Below the pieces are notes generated by a model that saw only the letters and a program-made list of their open reading frames with translations, was not told the origin of the DNA and searched no databases. From positions 13,077,431 to 13,141,430 of the forward strand of contig NC_088322.1 of NCBI RefSeq assembly GCF_910592395.1: 64,000 bases of DNA, written 5' to 3'. The first letter of the stretch is position 1. Each line of letters begins with the position of its first letter. Of the stretch, positions 30,001-42,000 are shown piece after piece. Source of the stretch: Lineus longissimus. Lineage: Eukaryota > Nemertea > Pilidiophora > Heteronemertea > Lineidae. Position numbers and translations under genes: made by a program.

Positions 30001-33000
30001 ACCTACCAACATTTGAACCTTCGACTGAATTCATAGCAGAAACTCGTTCACCTACTGATGTATCTTTTGAAGGGACATCCGAAGTCGCAACTGAATCAAA
30101 AACGATAACAGACGATCTGCCAACACCAGAAACTTCAACATATTTCATACCACAGACTCAAATACCAACTGTTAAATCTTCCAAAGGGACAACTGGATAT
30201 TCCTTATCAACAGCAGATTCCCTACCAACAACAGAGGTTTCAACTGATTTCAAAGCAGATAAACCTTCACTAGCTTACACAACCTCTGAATTTACAACCG
30301 AAGTCACAACAGAGTCTATATCTACAACAGATTACCAACTAACATATGAGTCTTCAACAGATTTCATTCCACAGTCTCCTTTTCCAACTGATCGATTTTC
30401 TGAATTCACGACCGACGCCGTCACAACAGATTCCCAAACAATATCAGAGTCTTCAAATGCTTACATACCACAGACCCCTTCACCAACTGATAGATCTTTT
30501 GAAGGTACAACTGAGGTCACGGCAGAGTCCTTATCAACACCAGATTACCATACCACATCTGAGGCTTTAACTAACTTAGCGGAGACTCCTTCAACAACCA
30601 ATGCACAGTCTGAAGAAACAACCAATAAAACAGCCGAATACTTATCGACAACGGACTACCTTACGACATCAGATAACATATCAGAATTGCACGCAGAATC
30701 TCCTTCACCAACTATAGAATATCCCGAAGCCAAAGGCACATCCGAAATTTCAACAGAGTCATTATCAACAAAAGACTTCCTGTCCTCGAATGAACATTCA
30801 ACAGATTTCATATCAAAGTCTCCCGCACCAACTGGTCGATTAGAACAGACTCTTTTTCCAAGCAGTGCATACTCTGAAGGCGCAACCGAAGTCACAACGG
30901 AGTCAATGTCGACATCGGATTACTCACTTAACACATCTGAAACCTCGACTGATTTCCTAGCAGAGACTACTTCACCAACGACTACATTTTCAGAGGAGAC
31001 CACTGATGTTACAACCAAATCAATATCGACAACAAAATACGTACTCACATCTGACATTTTAACTGACTTCAGAGCAGAGACATCTACACCAACTAATGAA
31101 TTTTATGAAGTGACAGAAATTCCTACGACAATAGATCGATCGTCAAAAGCGACAAGCAATGTTGGTGAAGGTACAACCAACCTCACGACAGTGTCTTTAT
31201 CGACAGAAGCTTACATTCCCACAGCTGAGGCTTCAACTGATTTCATAGAAGAGACTCCTTCACCCACTGATCGATCCCCCGAAGCGCCAACCGAGGTCCC
31301 AAAAAAATCTTTATCCACAACAATTTACAAACCCGCTTTTGAAGCTTCGACGTATTTCATAGCAGAGACTATTTCACCAACCACTCCCTATTCTGAAGGG
31401 ACAACCGAAGTGACCACGGAAACTATATCGACCGAAGATTACCTAACCACATCTAAGACATTGACTGAATTTTTAGCGTGGACTCTTTCACCAACCAGTG
31501 CATTATCAGCAGAAATAACTGACGTTACAACAGAATCAACATCGCCAACAGAATACCGACCAACAAATGAGATTTCAACTGACTTCAGGGCAGAGACGCC
31601 TTCACCAACAAAGGATTTATATGAAGAGTCAGAAATTCCTACCACTATTGCTAGATCATCAGAAGCTACAAGCAAAGTGGCTGAAGGGACAGCCAAACTC
31701 ACAGCAGGGCCTTTATCGACAAAAGCTTACGCACCTACCAATGAGGTGCCAACTGATTTCATGGGAGATACCTCTTCACCAACTAATCGACCTTCTGAAG
31801 AGACAACTGAAGTCACGAGTATGTCTGCATCGACAACAGTTTACAAACCCACCTATGAAGCTTCAACTGATTTCTTAGAAGAGATTTTTTCACCAACTAG
31901 TACCTACTCTGAAGGGACAACAGAAGCAACCATAGAGTCTATATCGACAGCAGATTACCTGACCTCATCTGTGACGTCGACTGATTTCGGAGCAGAGACT
32001 CCTTCACCAACGAATGCATTATCAGAAGAGACAACAGACGTCACAACAGCATCGATAATGACCACAGAATATCTACCCACATCTCAGATTTCAACGGACT
32101 TCAGAGCAGAGACACCTTCACCAACTACTGAATTCGAGAAAGAGAACTTTACCATAATTCCTTCACCAACAGATCGATCTTTAGTAGGGACAATCAAATT
32201 ACCCACAGAGTCTGTGTCGACAACAGATACCGATTTCAAAGTAGAGACTCCTACAAAAACTAATGCATCCACTGACGGAACAGCCAATGTCACAACAGAG
32301 TCTATATCGACAATAGAATACCTACCCACAAATGATGAGGCTTCAACTAATATCATTGCAGAGGTTCCTACATCAACTGATCGATCTTCTAAAAGGACAA
32401 CCGATATTACAACGGAGTCTCTGTCGACAACAAACTACATCACCTCACCTGAGACTTCAACGGATTTCACATCAAAGAGTCCTACACACACTAATCAAAC
32501 TTCTGAAGGGACAGTCGAAGTTACAACAGACTCCATATCGATAACATCAGACACATCAACTGATGTCAGAGAACAGTCGCTTTTACCAAATAATCAATCT
32601 TCTGAAGGGACAACCAATGTCACAACAGAGTCGTTATCAACACCCGATAATCTACAAAATGAGTCTTCGGCTGATATTATAGCAGACACTCCTTCACCAA
32701 CTGATTACTCTTCTGAAGGGACCATAGATGTTTTTGTGACAAGGGACTATCTGTCAACACCTGACTTTTCAACCAATTTTATTACAGAGACTCCTTCACC
32801 AACTCACCGATCTTCACAAGAAACAACTAAAATAACTGCCGAATCCATATCGACAACAGACTATCTGCCATCTACAGTTGAGACCTCGGCAGATTTCATA
32901 GGAGAGTCTTCGACACCAAGTGATCAATCCTCTTATGTGACATCCGACGTCTCTACAGAGTCCTTATTGACAACAGACAGTATGTTCTCATCTGGGACTT

Positions 33001-36000
33001 CAACAGGAATGATAGCAGAAACTACCTCGCCAACTGCTCAATCTAATTGGACATATGATATCACAACTGAATCCTCATCGCAATCAGATCACATGTCTTC
33101 ACCTGACACTTCAACAAATTTCATAGCAGAGTCTCGTAAACCAAGTGAACAGTCTTCTGAAGAGACAACGGACCACATGACCTCACCAAAGCCTTCAACA
33201 GATTTCACAGCAAAGAGCCCAACACCAAGTGATCGAATTTCTGAAGTGACAACAGAGACCACATCGACAACAGACTTCCTGTCTGCACATATGACATCAT
33301 CGAATTTCTTTGAAGATTCACAAGATCGATCTTCTGAAGGGATAACTGATGTCACAACAGAGTCTTTTTCGACATTCGATCATTTACCAACTGAGTCTTC
33401 AAAGGGTTTCACAGCAGAGACTCTTTCACCAAGTGATCGAATTCCACAAAGGACCTCCGACGTAACGACGGAGTTTTTGTCGACAGCAGATTATCTATCC
33501 ATGTCCGCGACTTCTACAGATATGATAGCTGAGTCTTCTACAGCAAGGGATCGATATTCTCAAAGGACTACAGGCGTTACAACAGAGTCCTTATCAAAAA
33601 CAGACCACACCTCACCTGAGACTTCAAAAATTTTCACAGCAGAGAGTCTTACACCAACAGATCTAACTTCTGAAGGGACAACCAAGGTTGCGATAGAGTC
33701 CTTATTGACAACATACCCTATGACATCACCTGAGGCTTCAACAGATTTTACAGCGGAGACTCCCACAGCAACTGATCGAACTTTTGCTGGGACAACCGAT
33801 GCTACAACAGAGTATTTATCCACAGCTGATCATCTTCAAACTGTGTCCTCAACTGATTTCATAGAAGAGAGTCCTGAACAAACTGATCGATCTTCTGAGG
33901 GGAAAACCAAGGTTACAACAGAGTCTATGTCGATAACTGATTACATACTCGTATCTGGGCCTTCAACGGGTTTCACAGAACATATTCCTACACCTATTGA
34001 TCAAACTTCACAAGAGACGCCCGAGGTCACAACAGATTTTATGTTGACAACAGACTATCTACCCATACATGAGAGTTCAACATATTTCCTAGCAGAGTCT
34101 CCTACAGCAAGTTACCGATCTTCTGAAGGAACAACCGACGTTACAACGGAGTCCTTATCGAAGACACAGTACATGACTACATCTGAGACTCCAACAGATT
34201 TCACAGCAGAGATTCCCACACCAACTGATCGATCTTCTGAACGGGCAACAGATGTCACAACAGAGACTTTATCAACAAACGATCATCTACCAACTGCGAC
34301 TTCAACTAATTTCATTGCAGAGACACATCAGCCAACTGATCAAACCTCTGAATGGACAACAGGTATAACAGAGTCTATGTCAACAACAGACTACCTGTCT
34401 GCACCCGACACGTCAACCTCTTTCATAAAAGAGTCATCTACAGTTAATAATCTATCTTCTATAGTGACAACCAATACTACAACAGAGCCTTTATCGACAA
34501 CTGATCGTCCATCAACTGAACCTTCAACTGATTTTACAGTATCGAGTCCAACACCAAGTGATCGATCTTTTGAAAGGGCAACCGATTTCACAAAAGAATA
34601 TTTTGCGACAACCCTGCCAACTGCACCATCAACTGATTTCATAGCAGAAACTCCTCCACCTTCTGATCACTCTTCTGATGGGACAGTCAAAGTCACATCA
34701 GATTCTTTATCGACAACAGCCTACTTGTCCGCACGTGAGACAACAGACGACAGCATGACCTCACCGAAGACTTCAACAGATTTCAAAACCAAGAATCCTA
34801 CACCAACTATTCGAACTTCTCAAGGGAGAACAGAAGTCATATCGACTTTAGACTATCTTTCCACACCCGAAACGTCAACTTATTTCCTAGAGGAGTCATC
34901 TACACCAAATAATCGCTTTTCTGAAGAGTCAACCAAAGTCTCGACAGAGTCTATATCAACAACTGATTACCTGCTCGTATCTAAGCCTTCAACGGACTTC
35001 ATAGAGGGGTCACCTTTACCAAATGATCGCTCTTCTGAAGAGACCACCAATGTCCCAACATGGTCTTTATCGACGGCAGACTATCTACTGACTAAGTCTT
35101 CATCTGATTTCACAGCAGAGACTCCTACCCTTACTGATCGATACTTTGAAGGCACAGCCAAGATCACAACAGAGTCTTTATCCGAGCCTTCAACAGATTG
35201 CATAGCAGGGACTCCTACACCTATTGATCAAACTTCTCAAGGGGCACTCGAGGCCACAACAGATTCCATGTCAACAACATACTATCTACCCATATCAGAG
35301 AGTTCAACAGATTTCATAGCAGAGTCTTCCACACCAAGTGATCGATATTCTGAAAGGACAGCCGACGTTAGAACATTGCCCTTACCGACAACAGACCACA
35401 TGACCTCATTTGAGACTTCATCAGTTTTCGCAGCAGAGAGTCCTACACCAACCGATCAAACTTCTGAAGCGATAACCGAGGTTACAACAGAGTCCATATC
35501 GCCAGCAAACTACTTGTCCACACCTGCGACTTCAACAAGATTTTTAGCAGATACTCAGACACCAACTGATCGATCTTCTGAAGGCATTACCAAAGTCACA
35601 ATGGAGTCTTTTTCGACAACCCTGTCAACCGCATCTTCAACTGATTTCATGGTAGAGACTCCTACTTTGACTGATCGATTTTCTGATGGAACAACCTATC
35701 TCACAACAGTGGCTTTATCAACAGGTGATCATCTACCAACTGAGTCCTCAACCGATTTTAAAACAGACACTCCTGAACCAACTGATCCATCTTCTGAAGG
35801 GACAACCAAGGTCACAACTCAGTATCTGTCGACAACCGATAATCTACTCGTATCTGAGTCTTCAACGGATTTTATAGCACAGACTAATACACCGGCTGAT
35901 CGATCTTTACGAGAAACGTCCACGGTCTCATCTCAGACCTTGTTGACAGCTGATTCTGAGACGTCAACAGATTCTGTAGCAATGTCTCCTTCACCATCTG

Positions 36001-39000
36001 ATCGATATTCTGAAGAGACAACCGACGTCAAAACTGAGTACTTACCGAAAACAGACCACATGACCTCGCCTGAGGCTTCAACACATTTCACAGCAGAGGG
36101 TCCTACAACAACTGATCGAACTGCTGCGGGGACAAACGTGGTTACAACAGGGTCTTTATCCACAGGTGCTCATTTACCAACTGTATCCTCAACCGATTTC
36201 AAAGCAGACACTTCTGAACCAACTGGATCAACGGAGTCTATGTCGACAGAGTATTACCTACTCGTATCTGATCGTGAGACTTCAACGGAATTCATTGCAG
36301 AAACTCATTCATCAACTGACCAATCCTCACGAGGGAAGTCGGACGTCACATCTAAAGCCTTGCCGACAGCTGATTATCTACCCATATCTGATACTTCAAC
36401 AAACTCAATAACAGAGTCTCCTATAGCAACTGATCGATCTTCTGAAGGGACATCTCTTGTCACAGCAGAGTTCTTATTGACAACAGACCACTTGTCCTCG
36501 CCTGAGTCTTCGACGTATTTTATTGCAGAGACTCCGACACTAACTAGTCGATCTACTGAGGGAACAGCCGAGGTAACAGGAAAACCTTTTTCGACAACCA
36601 ATTATCTTCTCACAAGTGAGGCTTCAAATTACTTCATAACAGAGACTTCTACACCACCAACTGCTCCATCTACTGACGAGAAGTCCAAAGTCACAACAGA
36701 GTCCTTATTGACAACAGGCCACTTGCTCTCGCCTGAGTCTTCGACGTATTTTATTGCAGAGACTCCGACACTAACCAGTCGATCTACTGAGGGAACAGCC
36801 GAGGTAACAGGAAAACCTTTTTCGACAATCGATTATCTTCTCACAAGTGAGGCTTTAAATTACTTCATAACAGAGACTTCTACACCACCAACTGCTTCAT
36901 TTAATGACGAGAAGTCCAAAGTCACAACAGAGTTTACAACAGGCCACTTGTCAATGCCTGTGTCCTCGACGGAATCCATACCAGAGATTGCGACACTGAT
37001 TGGTCGATCTTCTACCGAAATTACAACAAAGCCTCCATTGACAACTGGTTATCTAGCCACAAGTGAGTCTTCAACTTACTTCTTAACAGAGCCTTCTTCA
37101 CCACCAAATGATCAATCTACTAATGCGAAGTCCAAGGTCACAACAGAGTCCTTATTGACAACAAGCCACTTGTCCATGCCTGTGTCCTCGACGGAATCCA
37201 TACCAGAGACTTCGACACTAACTGGTCGATCTTCTGAGGGGACAGCCGAGGTCACACCAAAACCTATATCGACAACCGATTATCTTCTCTCAAGTGAGGC
37301 TTCAACTTACTTCATAACAGAGACTTCTACAACACCAACTGGTCGATCTACTAACGCGAAGTCCAAAGTCACAACAGAGTCCTCATTGACAACAGGCCAC
37401 TATTCCATGCCTGTGTCCTCAACGGAATTCATAGCAGAGACTTCGACACTAACTGGTCGATCTTCTGAGGGGTCTTCCGAAGTCACAACAAAACCTACAT
37501 TAACAACTGGTGATCAAGCCACAAGTGAGGCTTCAACTAACTTCTTAACAGAGACTTCTACACCAACAAATGATCAATCTACTAACGAGACGTCCAAAGT
37601 CACAACGGAGTCCTTATTTACAACAGGCCACTTTTCCACACCTGTGTCCTCAACGGAATTCATAGCAGAGACTTCGACACTAACTGGTCGATCTTCTGAG
37701 GGGTCTTCCGAAGTCACAACAAAACCTACATTAACAACTGGTGATCAAGCCACAAGTGAGGCTTCAACTAACTTCTTAACAGAGACTTCTACACCAACAA
37801 ATGATCAATCTACTAACGAGACGTCCAAAGTCACAACGGAGTCCTTATTTACAACAGGCCACTTTTCCACACCTGTGTCCTCAACGGAATTCATAGCAGA
37901 GACTTCGACACTAACTGGTCGATCTTCTGAGGCAACTGCCGACGTCACAACAAAACCGATATCGACAACCGATTATCTTTTCACAAGTAAGGCTTCAACT
38001 TACTTCATAACAGATACTTTTACACCACCAACTGATCAATCTACTGACGAGAAGTCCAAAGTCACAACAGAGTCCTTATTGACAACAGGCCACTTGTCAA
38101 TGCCTGTGTCCTCAACGGAATCCATGCCAGAGTCTTCGACACTGACTGGTCGATCGTCTGAGGGGTCTGCCGAAGTCACAACAAAACCTATATTATCAAC
38201 AAAGGACTCCCTGTCCTCCTCTGAGACTTCAACATTGTTGGCTGTGGATAATCCTACACCAACTGATGCATCTTTTGAAGGGGAAACCGACATCACAACC
38301 GAGTCTCTATCTAAAACTGACAACCGATCCATACCTGCTAATTCGACAGGTATCATTGTAGAGACTCATTCACCAACTAATACATCCTTCACTGAAGGGA
38401 CAACCGAGGTCACAACAGATTCTATAGCGTCAACAGGTTACCAATCCACATCAGAGTCATCGACTGATTTCATGTCGGAGAATCCTACCTCAACTATAGA
38501 TTCTACAAGTTTTGGACATTCTGCGTTACCAACGAAGCCGGTGTCTGCAACTGGAGTTTCTGAACACGTGGAGGAGACCACAGCTGAACCTACTACCACC
38601 TCAGAAACCAAACCTTTGACCACAACTATTGGGAACACAACAGGTGTAACAACACTGGACACTACAGAGCTAACACCTACAATGGAGTCTTCAACTTTAG
38701 TAAAGGCTTCAACAGAGGTCACAGAGGATACTTCTAGATCAGCGGTTATTACGAGTGTCACAAAGGAGGACGCACTCTCAACAATTTCGCTTCCAACACC
38801 AACTTACGGATCAAGTGAAGTTACTCCCTCGGAAATGATAGCTGAGTCCGCATCGACCACTATGACAGTCTCATCTACACCAATTGGAAGTTTAACAGAA
38901 GGGGCTCCTGCAGGTACATCAAGTTTTCAACTGACAAGTGATGACCCTTTACATTCATTTACGACAGTTGGGTCATCCGCTGACCATAGTGTCCTGCCTG

Positions 39001-42000
39001 AGTCATCAACAGCCATCGAGGCTTCAACAGCAATGACTGAAATTTCAACAGACTATATTCTGACAAAGGAATCGTCAACCGGCGTCATAAGTGATACGCA
39101 TACATCAACTGGAACCAGTAGTTTAGGTACAAACTCAACACCAACGAGCACCTTCCATGCAGAATCGCGATCAGCTGGAGCGACATCAGAGACACAAACT
39201 CAAACATCTTTGAGTATGACCACATCAAAGGGGTCAAAGCACACCCAGGTAACTGTTGATGAATCGACTACAAGTTCAGTGGAGGATGGTAAAACAAACT
39301 CTCGTACTGGCGCTTCTATTTCTACAACTTCAAACCCGTTTGCCACGGATGGGACATGGACATCTTTAGACACGGGAACCCCGTCCACGCACCATGTGAC
39401 AAACAGTACGCCTCAGCCAACTTTGCATACTACGAAGCTTCCTGATAATTCAACCACGAACCCGCGTGTGAGCTCCACTACACGAAGAACGTCTCTTGCA
39501 CCAAACACGTCTAGGAGTATGAATTCAACGACAAGTGATACTTCATTGCCACCTTCGACATCACCATCAGGTATGTTTGATTGTGGTAGTAAATTGAACA
39601 TTGTGAATGTCGTCATTAATACGACTATAGAAAAAGAAATATACACAGTTAACGTTCTGCCTCTCAGATGAAAAACATCCCTATCTCACACGACTTGTAC
39701 CTTGCCCAAATAAATTCCCCCAAAGTTATCTCCACTATTCTGCAGTTGGTAAAGCATGTTTGCCAAATGAGCACCTGCATAGTTTGACGTGTAGCTGGTA
39801 GCACCACATCGGTAGCACCTGCAGCCAATATCTCGGACGGGTTTTGGCTAGGTTTATGTTCAGTCGTCTGAAATCCTTCAACATTGTTTTGTCAAACACT
39901 CAAAAATAGTTCCATATGGGAAGGATTAATCAATATTTGTATATAAATTCCAGGCCCACCGAAGCCGAAGGAAAAACTGCTCGAAGTAAGAAGTAAACTG
40001 GTTCTGAAATTAGACAACTCAAGAGTTAAAAATGAAACCGAAAAAGCCGAAATTTTGAAAGCTTTGCAATCTTGGGTAGGTATACGAACTCTTTTTAAAC
40101 TATTTTTGATAGTATCATGACAAATTTGAAAATAAGAAGTACAACAAAATCTTGTTCCCAAGATAGGTATTCCAACCAGATGCCAAACAGAAGCTACTGG
40201 TCCAATTTGGGGCTTTTCGTTGACTTATGTGCATCGTAAGTTGCTATAGGGACCTGGCTATTATTTGAGTTATTAAAAGTGATAAACATATTCCATATGC
40301 AGGTCCGAAGTATTCTCTCTCGCCACCCATCCATCAAAGAGGGCAAGGTCGGCAACATTACTGAAGAAATGAATCAAAGTATCGCCAGTTATTCCGTGAT
40401 CTTCAAGCTGAAGACCCTAAAACACTACACAATGAGATCCCTCATGAACTCACTTATGAATATAGTTCGGAATGATTCTTCTGGAGGCAACACTACGGCC
40501 ATTATGGATAATGTTAAGCTGTTGCTGGAACCGACTGCTGAACGATTAAGAGGTTTGTATTTGTGAGGAGCGCGGTGCCGCAGTGGTTGTAATCATGCCG
40601 GACCGAAAGGAAAATTAGTTGTCAACTCACTGTTGTTTCACAAAGAAACCGAATCTATCGTCAGACTCTATATTCGCCATGTATGCCTTCGTTCCATTTA
40701 CTACGCTGTCTAAATGCCTTTGAGGTCAGGGGCTCTGCTCAGTCCCTGGCAATTTGTCTGGCTTTTCTGCCAGCATCCTCTTACCGAATTCATCCGCGCA
40801 CAGTTTCAATATGTTCCGTTACCGTTCTCCGCATCAATACACTTGTCTGTATCAGTAGTAGATCAGTGTACATGTACACGCTGACAAAATGTCTGTAAGC
40901 GTGTAGCTTTCGTAAATTTCGTAAAAATATTACTCTGGTATCAATCTTCGTCACTTTTTAGGTGCCCTCCGCGCCGTGGATGTCTGCCAAGCGACCAACA
41001 TCTGCCCGTTCGGCCATTCCTGTGTCGCTCTGAACGGAACCAAGCTATTCAGTTACAAATGCCGACACAAGTGCGACACGTTTAGATGTAAGAATGGCAT
41101 CTGTAACCTGAACAGAGAAGGCGAACCAAGTTGCAAGTAGGTTTAGTGCGAATATCTGCAGACACATATTATGCAAGTTGCATCCGACTCGAAAGTCGAC
41201 AATCCGGTTCCCTCTCGTCGCTAGACCCTAATCCAATATAGTCACGTATTTGATTCCTCATATATAATCGAGGAAATCGGGATGGAGGTCCCATCGGGAC
41301 GCGGGATTTGCAATATGCGAAAAACCGAAATCATGTCTTCATTTGAATATGTAATCAGTATGGCTGTAATCGCTTGCATGGATAAGCAGATGAAATGGGC
41401 ACAGTTGACTGAAAATGATTTCGCAGTCCATGTCTATTCCTTCTAAACGATTTAACCCATCTGTGCTAACCCATATTCTTCCAGATGCACTGTGACTGAG
41501 CTTTACATTTTCATCGGCAAGAACTGTGACGTCAGAATCTCTCGGATGCCACCTAGCGGCGGGAAGCCAAAAATGATGGCTCTTGGCGTCATCATGGCCG
41601 CTGCCTTTCTAATAGGTGTCGCAAGTGTTTGTACTTGCTGTGGTGTCGTGGTCCGTCGGAGACGTAGACGACAGAAGGAGGAATCGGCTGATCAGTATGC
41701 TGATTATCTTCCATTACTTTCCTTAAGCAGATTTGTTAGGCATTTCGGTCACTTTGGAAATTTAGAAGCCTTCCATCAGGCTCCCTACCGCGCCGAAGAT
41801 GCAGAATTTGGGTTTGGGTTTAAACACATCACACCCAAAATAATCGCCAAAATTTCACTTCAACAGAACTGATTGCGAATAATTGCGTCGTTAAGAACCG
41901 TTACGCCTTGATTACGCACTTGCGGTATTGTTTAAGTCCCCCTTTAAGATTTTTTATCACAAACTGTAATTTTTCAGTTACGTCGACATCTACGACATAT

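Larger units (their letters stand above)
1..39570 (+). other. Giant mucin exon, at least 39.57 kb uninterrupted coding
   Basis: One open frame runs from the window edge to the donor CAG|GTATGT at 39570/39571, about 13,190 codons without a stop. Thr and Ser dominate, with regular acidic residues, and only two cysteines were noticed by eye, near 16,850 and 35,200. All repeat units are multiples of three bases, so expansion and contraction keep the frame. The exon ends in phase 1, and its last G pairs with GC at 39954 to make a glycine. The final kilobase (about 38,500-39,570) is a non-periodic Thr/Ser/Pro stalk. An exon this long is exceptional; from memory, the large central exon of MUC16 (about 21-22 kb) is among the longest described. 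Confidence 0.88.

Noticed and set aside
1-38490. CRISPR-like or satellite interpretation of the regular repeats
   Set aside because: The repeats are contiguous, always in multiples of three and preserve one reading frame with mucin composition, so they are coding tandem repeats.
39571-39671. In-frame continuation of the mucin frame to a stop at 39671
   Set aside because: A strong donor precedes it and the joined downstream exons give SEA, EGF and TM in perfect phase. The extension has no such continuity. It would matter only as a secreted isoform by intron retention.
40568-40620. tRNA-like A-box motif (GCCGCAGTGGTTGTAATC) in a mucin intron
   Set aside because: No matching B box or cloverleaf was found downstream. 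At most it is a decayed SINE fragment.
41695-41872. Read-through of mucin exon 41485 giving an alternative tail of about 60 residues ending at 41872
   Set aside because: The donor CA|GTATGC at 41694/41695 joins in phase with the exon at 41978, which continues with protein-like sequence and further clean splices. Read-through may exist as a minor isoform only.
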